Origin: Chlorocebus sabaeus
Lineage: Eukaryota > Chordata > Mammalia > Primates > Cercopithecidae
Reading direction: 5' to 3'
DNA: 64,000 nt
NCBI RefSeq assembly: GCF_047675955.1
Contig: NC_132928.1
Coordinates: 50,400,889-50,464,888, forward strand
A program made the translations under genes and the position numbers. Of this stretch, positions 15,201-27,390 are shown in pieces. The notes below the pieces were generated by a model that was not told where the DNA came from, did no database searches, and worked only from the letters and a program-made list of their open reading frames with translations. Within the stretch, counting starts at the first letter, position 1. Each line of letters opens with the position of its first letter.

Positions 15201-18200
15201 CTTTACTTACCTTATGCGGCACAATGACACCATCATGTGACTGTAATGAACGGGCCAAATGTGGGGGACAAACTGCCTTCTCTCTAGTCTGTCCTTTGGT
15301 ATATTTAACATCATACAGAAAAGAAATATCCCTAAGAAGTAAGAAAAAGATATTTACAAAACAAGTTTTCTTTTTTTTTTAAATTTTTTTATTTTTATTT
15401 TTATTTTTTTATTTTTTATTTATTATTTTTAATTATTTATTTATTTATAATTATTTATTTATTTATTTATTTTTTATTATTATTATACTTTAAGTTCTAG
15501 GGTACATGTGCATAATGTGCAGGTTTGTTACATATGTATACTTGTGCCATGTTGCTGTGCTGCACCCATTAACTCATCAGCACCCATCAACTCGTCATTT
15601 ACATCAGGTATAACTCCCAATGCAATCCCTCCCCCCACAAAACAAGTTTTCTATCTGGATACCACATAACAGCAGGTGAGATCCACAGAGATCTTTCTAA
15701 TGGGTAAGATGGTCCTCTGTGTCAGCAAAACTGATCTCCTTACGTAACACTTTACTAAGACTGAGGCATTAAACATGAGTTTCCCCACATTCTTTCTCTT
15801 CTCCACCTGAAATTTCTCATTCATATCACAAACTCTTTCCTTCAGTATCAGGTTAAAATATATTCTCTTTCCTGTGGTTATTCCCTCCACTTAGGTGCTT
15901 GATTCCATCTTTGCCCATATCCTCAGGAGTCGCATTCCATCAGTCCTAACTTCTGTGTATCTCCAACTCTACTGGAACATCCCCTTTGATCTATAATAAA
16001 CTTTTTCCCCTTATAAAAATCTCTCCTTGAACATGCATTGCTGTCATGTTGTGATTATTATTATCATCATTATTACTATTATTATTATTATTATTATTAT
16101 TTTGACACAGAGTCTCACTCTGTCGCCCAGGCTGGAGTGCAATGGCGCAAAATCTCAGTTCACTACAACCTCCGCCTTCCGGATTCAAGCAATTCTCCTG
16201 CCTCAGCCTCCTAAGTAGCTGGGATTACAAGCACGTACCACCATGCCTGGCTAATTTTTTGCATTTTTTAGTAGAGATGGGTTTTTGCCATGTTGGCCAC
16301 ACTGGTCTCGAACTCCTGGCCTCAGGTAAGCCACCCGCCTCAGCCTCCCAAAGTGCTGGGATTACAGGCATGAGCCACTATGCCTGACCACTGTCATGTT
16401 GTTATGATCTATCAATGGATCAATCGATCGATCATCGCTCACTTGTGTTAAACATCAGACTTTCTGAAATTGTCCTGCAATCTGATTTCCACCCATACCT
16501 CTCTTCTGAAATAATTTTCTAGAAAGCTGATGATGATTACCACTGCCAAGTTAAAACACTCTCTTAGCAGTTATCTTCTACCACACTTCCCTGGAATGTT
16601 TTCCAGGGTTGATCACATTTGCAACTTTTCTGTGAGTCTTTAAATTATTTCAAAATAAGAAGTTTAATAAAACAAAATAAAGAAAAGTGGAGAAAAAAAT
16701 CCTCTGGTAACCAAGATGTGGGCAAGTGGTCTAAGCTAGGCCAAATATACTCTCCCAGGAGACTGAATTCTGAGTCATTGACTCTTTTAAGATTTCCAAG
16801 ACAGAAAACAATACGCATAAACATCACCACAATGGTACCCTGAAATGATTGTCCATTATATCCTTCTATAAACTCCAAATGTATTTACTGGTTTACATAG
16901 TAAAGAATAATTCAGTATCTACTGTATACCAGGCACTATTCTGGGAGCTAAGAACATTAATAGTGAAAAAAGCAAATAAAAAGTTCCTACTCTCATGGAA
17001 CTGATTCTAGTGGTGAAGAATGACAATACAGAAATACTACAATTTCAAGGCTGGGTGCAGTGGCTCATGCCTATAATACCAGCACTTTGGGAGGCCGAGG
17101 CGGGCAGATTACTTGAGGTCAGGAGTTCGAGACCACCCTGACCATCATAGCGAAACCCCTTCTCTACTAGAAATACAAAAATTAGCCAGGCAGAGTGGTA
17201 CATGCCTGTAGTCCCAGCTACTTGGGAGGCTGAGGCAGGAGAATCGCTTGAACCTGGGAAGCAAAGATTGCAGTGAGCTGAGATCGTGCCACTGCACTCC
17301 AGCCTGGGCGACAGAGTGAGACTCCATCTCAAAAAATAAAAATAAAAAACTATATTATCAAATTTGGGTGCCCTGGGTCCTAGGATCGTTCATGAACGTG
17401 CCTAAAAGTCATTAATTTGCTCAGTAAATATTTATTAACCATATTATAAGTGACAGAAAATATGCTAGATGAAAGGAATATAGAACTATTTCTTAAAATA
17501 GACACAGTCCCTACCACTGGGGAGCCTTCAATATAGAGGGGAAGATTCGAAAACTAAAGAAAAGTATAATATAAACACTATTGTAACAAAGAATAGAATG
17601 TTATTGGAACAACTAATAACAACAACACCTCAATACAGTTTAGACCAAGTCAGGGAAAACCTCAGGAGGCAGTAACAATTAGTAAGAACAAAAAACTGAT
17701 TTGCATTTAGGTAAGCAACCAAAAAGTGTAGAGAACAGCATATGCATAGGTCCTGAGACACAACAGCACATGGTGACTTCGGCGAACTGAAAATTGAGTA
17801 TAGTTGGCCCTTGAACAACACAGCCTTGAACTGCCTGGGTCTGCTTATACACAAATTTTTTCAACCAAACACTGACTGAAAATACAGTATTCACTGGATA
17901 CGAAACTCTCATACGAAAGAGGGCCAACTTTCCATATACATACATGAGTTTCTGACTCATGTATGGCTGACTGCAGAAATTGAATATACAAAGATTCTGG
18001 TATCTGCCGGTGTCCAGGAACCAATCCCCCACATATCCCTCAGTATGAGGGAAGACTGAATATACGGTTGAAGTATGAAGAATAAAATTATTGAAATTAG
18101 AGAACTAAACACAGAAAGCCTTGCAAATCATGCTTAACATGTTGGGCTTTAGTCTAAGAGAAGCTAGAAAGGTTTTATAAATGAAATGAAATTTTAAATT

Positions 18201-21200
18201 ATTTTAGAATGACTGTAATGGTTGCAATATTGTGAAATGGTGGTGTGCTTTGAGGGCAGTGTCATTTGGCAGCTGATGTGGCATGTGAGGTTGGTGGAAA
18301 CAGGCCAGTTCTGGTGTCCCAGGAAGATCCTGAAATATACAACATTGACCATAACGATTTTTAAACATATATATTGGTAGCAGAAGACATCGAGCTATTG
18401 ATGTTCTGCACTGTGATATTCTGGTTCTATTGGACATGTCCAAGGGAGAAACGTTAGAACTTTATTTTCCAATCCTCCAGATTCTTTCTCTGTTCCACCC
18501 TCTTACAGGCTTTAGATAGTCACAAAAATCTGAACGAGCTGCTCTCAGGATGATGCAACAGCAGTTCCTATTACACCAATAAATACTGGAGAAGTTGGCC
18601 ATTACAATTGTTTTGTTAGCTAAAAATGATGAATGCTTCATGTACATATACATATCTGTATGTATATTATATATTATATACATATATGTACATATATGTA
18701 TGTACATATATGTGCACAGTATATATATGTATATACATATCTAATGCATATGTATACATTATACATTATGTGCTACACATTACATATTTTATATAATTAT
18801 ACGTATATTATACACACAATATTTTACGCATATATCCACACACATATAATTATCTAAAGAATATGTTGGGGCCGGGCATGGTGGCTCACGCCTACAATCC
18901 TAGTATTGTAGGGGGCCAAGGTGGGCGGATCACCTGAGATCAAGCGTTTGAAACCAGCCTAGCCAACATGGTGAAACCCCATTGCTACTAAAAATAAAAT
19001 TTAAAAACTAGCCAGGTGTGGTGGCGGGCACCTGCAATCCCAGCTACTCAGGAGGCTAAGGCAGGAGAATTGTTTGAACCTGGGAGGCAGAGGTTGCAGT
19101 GAGCCGAGATTGCACCACTACACTCCAGCCCGGGTGACAGAGAAGATTCCATGTCAAAAAAAAAATTTTTTTTTAATAAATAAAGAATATTTTAATTTAG
19201 TAATCATCACTCAAATTTTCTCAAGAAACTACTTTAGGAGTCTTTTGTATTTCTTTTTTTTATTTTTTAATTAATTAATTAATTTTTAAAGTATACTTTA
19301 AGTTCTAGAGTACATGTGCACAATGTGCAGGTTTGTTACATATGTATACATGTGCCATGTTGGTGTGCTGCACCCATTAACTCATCATTTACATTAGGTA
19401 TTCCTCCTGATGCTATCTCTCCCCTCTCCCCCAACCTCATGACAGGCCCCAGTATGTGATGTTCCCCACCCTGTGTCCAAGTGTTCTCATTGTTCATTTC
19501 CCACCTATGAGAATATGCAGTGTTTGGTTTTCTCTCATTGCGATAGTTTGCTCGGAATGAGAACATGCAGTGTTTGGTTTTCTGTCCTTGTGATAGTTTG
19601 CTCAGAATGAGAACACGCAGTGTTTGGTTTTCTGTCCTTGTAATAGTTTGCTCAGAATGATGGTTTCCAGCTTCATCCATGTCCCTACAAAGGACATGAA
19701 CTCATCCCTTTTTATGGCTGCATAGTATTCCACGGTGTATATGTGCCACATTTTCTTAATCCAGTCTATCATTGATGGACATGTGGGTTGGTTTCAAGTC
19801 TTTGCTATTGTGAATAGTGCCTCAATAAACATACGTGTGCATGTGTCTTTATAGTAGCATGATTTATAATCCTTTGGGTATATACCCAGTAATGGGATTG
19901 CTGGGTCAAATGGTATTTCTAATTCTAGATCCTTGAGGAATTGCCACACTGTCTTCCACAATAGTTGAACTGGTTTACACTCCCACCAACAGTGTAAAAG
20001 TGTTCCTATTTCTCCACATCCTCTCCAGCACCTGTTGTTTCCTGACTTTTTAATGATCGCCATTCTAACTGGTGTGAGATGGTATCTCATTGTGGTTTTG
20101 ATTTGCATTTCTCTGATGGCCAGTGATGATGAGCATTTTTTCATGTGTCTGTTGGCTGCATAAATGTCTTCTTTTGCAAAGTGTCTGTTCATATCCTTTG
20201 CCCACTTTTTGATGGGGTTGTTTTCTTCTTGTAAATTTGTTTAAGTTCTTTGTAGATTCTGGATATTAGCCCTTTGTCAGACAGATAGATTGCAAACATT
20301 TTCTCCCATTCTGTAGGTTACCTGTTCACTCTGATGGTTGCCTGTTCACTCTGGTGGTAACTTTTTGCTGTGCAGAAGCTCTTTAGTTTAATTAGATCCC
20401 ATTTGTCTATTTTGGCTTTTGTTGCCATTGTTTTTGGTGTTTTAGTCATGAAGTCCTTGCCCATGCCTATGTCCTGAATGGTATTGCCTAGGTTTTCTTC
20501 TAGGGTTTTTATGGTTTTAAGTCTAACATTTAAGTCTTTAATCCATCTTGAATTAATTTTTGTATAAGGTATAAGGAAGGGATCCAGTTTCAGCTTTCTA
20601 CATATGGTTAGCCAGTTTTCCCAGCACCATTTATTAAATAGGGAATCCTTTCCCTATTTCTCGTTTTTGTCAGGTTTGTCAAAGATCAGATGGTTGTAGA
20701 TGTGTGGTATTATTTCTGAGGGCTCTGTTCTGTTCCATTGGTCTGTATCTGTTTTGGTACCAGTACCATGTGGTTTTGGTTACTGTAGCCTTGCAGTATA
20801 GTTTGAAGTCAGGTAGTATGATGCCTCCAGCTTTGTTCTTTTTGCTTAGGATTGTCTTGGCAATGCGGGTTCTTTTTTGGTTTCATATGAACTTTAAAGT
20901 AGTTTTTTCCAATTCTGTGAAGAAAGTCAGTGGTAGCCTGATGGGGATGGCATTGAATCTATAAATTACCTAGGGCAGTATGGCCATTTTCACAATATTG
21001 ATTCTTCCTGTCCATGAGCATGGAATGTTCTTCCATTTGTTTGTGTCCTCTTTTATTTCGTTGAGCAGTAGTTTGTAGTTTTCCTTGAAGAGGTCCTTCA
21101 CATCCCTTATAAGTTGGATTCCCTAGGTATTTTATTCTCTTTGAAGCAATTGTGAATGGGAGTTCACTCATGATTTGGAGGAGGCTTTGTATTTATACAC

Positions 21201-24200
21201 ATTATTAAAGTATTGGATATTGCTATGGTTTGAATGTGTCCCTTAGAAATTCATGTGTTGGAAACGTAATTGCCATTGTAATAGTATCACTATGAAGTGG
21301 AACCTTTAACAGGTGATTAGGTTATTTTTTTTAGAAGAAGCCTGTTTTATTTATTTGTTGAAATATAATTTTTTATTACAAATAATTAGAGGGCCAGGCA
21401 CGGTGGCTAACGCCTATAATCCCTGCACTGTGAGAGGCCGAGGCTGGTGGATCACCTGAGGTTGGGAGTTTGAGACCAGCCTGATCAACATGGAGAAATC
21501 CTGTCTCTACTAAAAATACAAAATTAGCTGGGCATGGTGGCGCATGCCTGTAATCCCAGCTACTCGGGAAGCTGAGGCAGGAGAATCACTTGAACCCGGG
21601 AGGCAGAGGTTGTAGTAAGCCAAGATTGTGCCATTGCACTCCAGCCTGAGCAACAAGAGTGAAACTCCGTCTCTCAAAAATAATAATAATAATAATTAGA
21701 GATATGCTTTGTTTCTTCATAAAATTCTGTGGTAAAACACCAGCTTCCACCCTTCTGGAAAATCTATTTTTATTTAAAAACGAAAACAAACAACAAAAAA
21801 AAACAACTTTGATTCTTAACCATAATAACTGGATTTTATTTATTTGACTTTAAGAAATCCTCCAACTCGTTCTTCAGCCCCCAGATTATTAAACTGAGTT
21901 CATAAGTCAAACTTTTCTGCAAATCATCATTGGTTGAGCTATGTGTATATATAAAATGTCTTTTATCTGAAGTTGTCAATTTCACCCTGTTCTGGGAGTT
22001 ATTCCCACAGGTACTTCTTCATACCAGCTCCTTTAGCCCTTCCAACAATTTTGTAAATACCCAATGTTCTGCATTTGATTCTTTCCAGCTTAAAATACTA
22101 GACTGATTTATTTTCTGCACTGAACTCTGCTGAAAGAGTTGTCGAAAAATATTACTCAGAGAATATTTGCTTTGTTGTTTATATTTTACTGCTGGGTTCT
22201 GGGTGATTGAGGTTGCTGGACAAGTGATCTCGTTATGAACATGATTAGTTGTGCATTAGTTTTCTATTTGTGCCATAACAAATTACCACAAATTTAGCAT
22301 CTTAAACAGCACAAATTTATTATTTTACTGCTCCATAGGTCAGAAGTCCAGCAGGGTCTCCAAGGGCTAAAATCAAGGCGTTGGCAGGGCTGTGTTTCTT
22401 TCTGGATGCTCTAGAGGAAGATCCATTTCCATGCTCATTTGGGTTGTTAACAGAATTCAATTCCTTAAAGTTGTAAGATTGTGATCCCTGTTTCCTTGAT
22501 AGTTGGTGGCTGAGCTGTCATTAGAATTCTTAGCTTCTATAGCCAAATTCATTTATTGACTGCTTTTCCCCTTCTTCATCTTCAAAGCCAGCAATGGCAG
22601 GCTGAACTCCTCTCACACTTCAAATCTGTCCTCCTCCTTTCTCATCTCTCTGACCCACTTGACCACCTTCCTTTTCCACTTTTAAAGATTCAGGTGTCAG
22701 GTTGGGCCCACCCTGACAATCTAGGATAATCTATCCATTTCAATGTCCTTAACTTTCATCATATCTGCAAAGTCCCTTTTGCCAGGTTAGGTATATATTC
22801 ACAGGTTCTGAGATTAGAGTGAAAATGTTTTAGTGGGGTTGAGGGAGCATTATCCTGTCAACCTGACTTCACACTTAAAAAACTCCAACTCAGAGTCATT
22901 TGACATTAAAACTTTATTTTTTGTTTTGTTTTGTTTTGTTTTGAGAGGGAGTCTCACTGGATCACCCAGGCTGGAGTGCAATGGCATAATTTTGGCTCAC
23001 CGCAATCTCCACCTGCCGGGTTCAAGCAATTATCCTGCATCAGCCTCCCGAGTAGCTGGGATTACAAGTGTGCGCCATCATGCCTCTCTAATTTTTGTAT
23101 TTTTTGTAGTGACAGGGTTTCACCATGTGGCCCAGGCTAGTCTTGAACTCCTGACCTCAAGTGATCCGCCCACCTCGGCCTCCCAAAGTGCTGGGATTAC
23201 AGGAATGAGCCACTGCACCTGGCCGACATTAAAACTATAATGTCAGCTTAGTGCCACATTGAGATATAGCTAATTAATTTTCAAAGTACTTCAAACAACT
23301 CGTAATACTAACTATTGCTACTAATAATTATAACCATGATCTGGAGGCATAGAATAAAATATAAAGCCTCAGGACATAAAAGTCAATAGGACAAGTTTCT
23401 ACCAGCTTTTCTTGCACCGAAGCATAGCTGAGTAATAGCATCTATACTTAAATAGTACATTATAGTTTTACAAGTGCTCTTGCATCCATTATCTTATTTG
23501 TGCTTTTCAATATCCCTGGGAGGCACACAAAACTGGGCAAGTCTATTATTCCCTTTTTACATATGAGAAAATGGGACTTCAGAAAGACTAAATAACCTAC
23601 TCAAGTATGTTAAGTGTAAACATTTCTTTCAGAAGAAGTGACATTTAAGTGAGGGGACATGCATGGAGTAAATTGGTAAGTGGACAATACATAGAAAACC
23701 AGCAGGTCTCAATCTTCATGGGGAAAATGTTGACATTTAGAATATTTGTAGGAATGAGACAAAAACAAATAGTATTTGCTGACTTGATCTGAAACAGTGT
23801 AAAGATGAAGGGCTCCCTTTGGAGAGATACAGAAATTAAGCTTTTGTTTTTCAAGGTTTTCCACATCATGAAGCTGTTACCTAGTTCTTTCTTCTAAAGA
23901 TGTCCACAAGGAAGATATACACACAGATAAAAGGGGCACTAAAGGCATTCTGCCTGTTGGATCTTGTCCCTTTTACTAGGGTACAACAGGGAATAGGAGA
24001 GTATAGGGACAAGTATACAAAGGCATGCAAAAAACAAATTTAAACCAAAAGTATGTAAAGCCAGCACCTATTTCCATCCTACTGATAATAATCATACACA
24101 AAAAGGTGGTCTTTGGCCCTTCTGGATTGTATTCTGATTCAAACATACTGTAAATTTCATCATCTATGATTCAGTGATTTTTCTAATGCTACCCCTCCCA

Positions 24201-24671
24201 AGGTAATCATACCAAATGAGAAAATCAACTCTATTTATCAGCATCTACCCTACTATCTTCCTTCTTTACCTTCCAGCTCCCGTGAGGGAGACGGGATGGT
24301 CAATCAGGTATTTGAATTTATTCCTTCGAACAGGGTGATGCCAGACATGGTCTACAAGGCGTGGAAGAGTGCCCTGGGGAAAAGCAAATACACATGAATC
24401 TCCAGCAGAGGGCAATCTAATCAAACAAAATTTATTAACAGTTTTGAGTAAGTAGTGTATTTACATTAAGGGCACTTGGGTACTCTAAGGAAAAAAGAGC
24501 AGAATTCTTATTAAATAACATAAAGACTAAAACTAGAATAATTCTATAGTGAGTGAAAAACATTAAGGGTAGTAATGATCATTTTAGTAAATCCACATAA
24601 AAACAGGTCAGTGGAAATACTCAAGCCTTGGAAACAATTTATACAAAAGACTGGAGTTTTCAATCTAAGAA

Positions 24672-24720
<49 letters not shown>

Positions 24721-27341
24721 AGACAGAGTCTCGCTCTGTCGTCCAGGCTGGAGGGCAATGACACAACTTCGACTTACAGCAACCTCTGCCTCCTGGGTTC
24801 AAGTGATTCTCCTGCCTCAGCCTCCCGAGTAGCGGGGACTATAGGCACGTGCCACCATGCCCAGCTAATTTTTGTGTTTTGTTTTTGCTTTTGTTTTTGT
24901 TTTTTTTTTGAGGGGGAGTCTTGCTCTGTCGCCCAGGCTGGAGTGCAGTGGCGCGATCTCGGCTCACTACAAACCTTTCCGCCCGGGTTCTCGCCATTCT
25001 CCTGCCTCAGCCTCCCGAGTAGCTGGGACTACAGGCGCCCACCACCTCGCCCGGCTAATTTTTTGTATTTTTAATAGAGACGGGGTTTCACCATGTTAGC
25101 CAGGATGGTCTCAATCTCCTGACCTCGTCATCTGCCCACCTCGGCCTCCCAAAGTGCTGGGATTACAGGCGTGAGCCACCGCGTCCGGCCTAATTTTTGT
25201 ATTTTTAGTAAAGACAGGGTTTCACCATGTTGGCCAGGATGGTCTTGATCTCCTGACCTCATGATATGCCCACCTCAGCCTCCCAAAGTTCTGAGATTAC
25301 AGACGTGAGCCACCGCGCCCAGCCTAAAAAATTTTCTTAAGGCCAGTCATGTTGGCTCACTCTTGAAATTCCAGCACTTTGGGAGGCTAAGGCAGGTGGA
25401 TTGCTTGAGCCCAGGAATTTGAGACCAGTATAGGCAACATGGCGAAACTCCGGATCTACAAAAAATTCAAAAATTAGCCAGGCGTGGTGGCACAGACCTG
25501 TAGTCCCAGTTACTCAGGAAGCTGAGGTGGGAGGATCACCTGAGCCAGGGTAATCAAGGCTGCAGTGCGCAATGATCAGGCCACTACACTCCAGCCTGGG
25601 CCACAGTAGTAAGACCCTGTCTCAATCAATCAATCTTAAAATTTTTAAGGCTATCTGGAATATATAATATGTGCACAATAAATACTTAAAAGAATAACCA
25701 GATTCCCAGAAAATAATGTTCCCCATTACTCTACATATGTACATACAAACCTTTGGGGTTTTAATTTTCTTAGGAGGCAGTAAATTTTCAGGACAAGGAC
25801 CAGCATTGGCCGCATAGGTCAGAGAAAGAAGAACTTCTTTAGGAATGAACTCATTCAGAAGGGAAGTAGGAAGGGGTTTTGAACGATCCACCATGTTTTT
25901 TTTCTCCTTTAGCTCAGGAAGTCCTAAGTAAGTAGTGGAAAAGAAAAGCTCTTACTATATATATATTTTTTTAAGCTAGATGGAGCTTCTCAGACTGCCT
26001 CATCAATCCCATCTATTTGTTTCTAACAGGTAGAAACATTGCTTCTATTTGACAAGGATAGTAACAAATAATATTTAAAACAGTGAACATCATCCAGTCA
26101 AGGAAAATAACACTCATCTTGCCTACCCTACTCACATTACATCAAACACAGTTTCAAAAACTCAGGTACTAAGATGAACCTGCATGATTCTCAATTCAAA
26201 GTTGAAAACTAAACTCATTTCACTTGCTCAGATAACTGGGAGAGCCTTAAGAAGATAGGAATGAATGTCTATCTTCCCTTTCATATGAAAATCACAACTC
26301 TCTCCCCGCAAGCTGTTAAATTATTTAGTAATTTTTTTCTTACATTAATTCAAAGGTGAGAATAATTGCATTAAATCCAGGCATTTATAGAGTGGAAAGG
26401 ATCTGGGTTGGGCTTCAAAGTAAAAATGGAACTGGGATTGTTGCAAATGAGAGTGGAACAATCTGAGCTGACAAATCTGTGGAATGGGAACTGTAAAAAG
26501 AGTGTTCTACCCTGCTTGACTAGGGCAGGGGAGTAATACAGGCAGGTAGTTGGGCTTATATATAGGAAAAGCCCTCCTATGAAGTCAGGTAGAGTTGAGT
26601 TTTTATTATTCTTAATCTATGCCCCTAACACTGTATGGTTTACGTTTATTTCTATAAGGAGGCATCATGCTTTGATTACTGTCAAAAGTTGTTAGAGTTT
26701 ACATTACCAAATCTCCCAAGAGCTTGAGATCAAAAGAAACAGAAAAAAAAAAAAAAAAAAAGTTGGGTGGAGTTTGGGGCTTTAGTACAAGGGGCAGGTG
26801 AGATGTGAAAAGCTTTAACAGAACAGGGGGTAAGGATAACACTAGCTGACTCTAGTACAGATTCGCATATGAATGAAAATCTTAAGGAATTACTCTAATT
26901 TAGAAAAATTACTAAAAGCTAATACAAATTGGCACGTTGTACTAAACTGCGTTTTTCTTATCTCTGCTATTGCTTTTTATTATTTGTTTTATTTATTTGA
27001 GACTGACTCTACCTCTGTTGCCCAGGCTGGAGTGCAGTGGCAAGATCTTGGCTCACTGCAACCTCTGCCTCCCGGGTTCAAACAATTCTCCTGCATCAAC
27101 CTCCTAAGTAGCTGGGATTACAGGCGCGTGCCACCACACCTGGCTAATTTTTGTATTTTTAGTAGAGACAGGGTTTCACCATGTTGTTCAGGCTGGTCTC
27201 AAACTCCTGACCTCGTAATTTGGCTGGAGTGCAGTGGTGCAATCTCGGCTCACTGCAACCTCCGCCTCCCGGGTTCAAGTGATTCTCTCCTGCCTCAGCC
27301 TCCTGAGTAGCTCTACAGGCGTGCACCACCAAGCCCAGCTA

Positions 27342-27390
<49 letters not shown>

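Noticed and set aside
19794..20192. A 132-codon minus-strand frame
   Set aside because: C-terminal remnant of L1 ORF2 in a truncated element, not a host gene.
24628..25074. Long frames inside Alus with peptides such as ...[14 protein letters not shown]
   Set aside because: These are translations of antisense Alu and recur at dozens of places; they are repeat artefacts, not genes.
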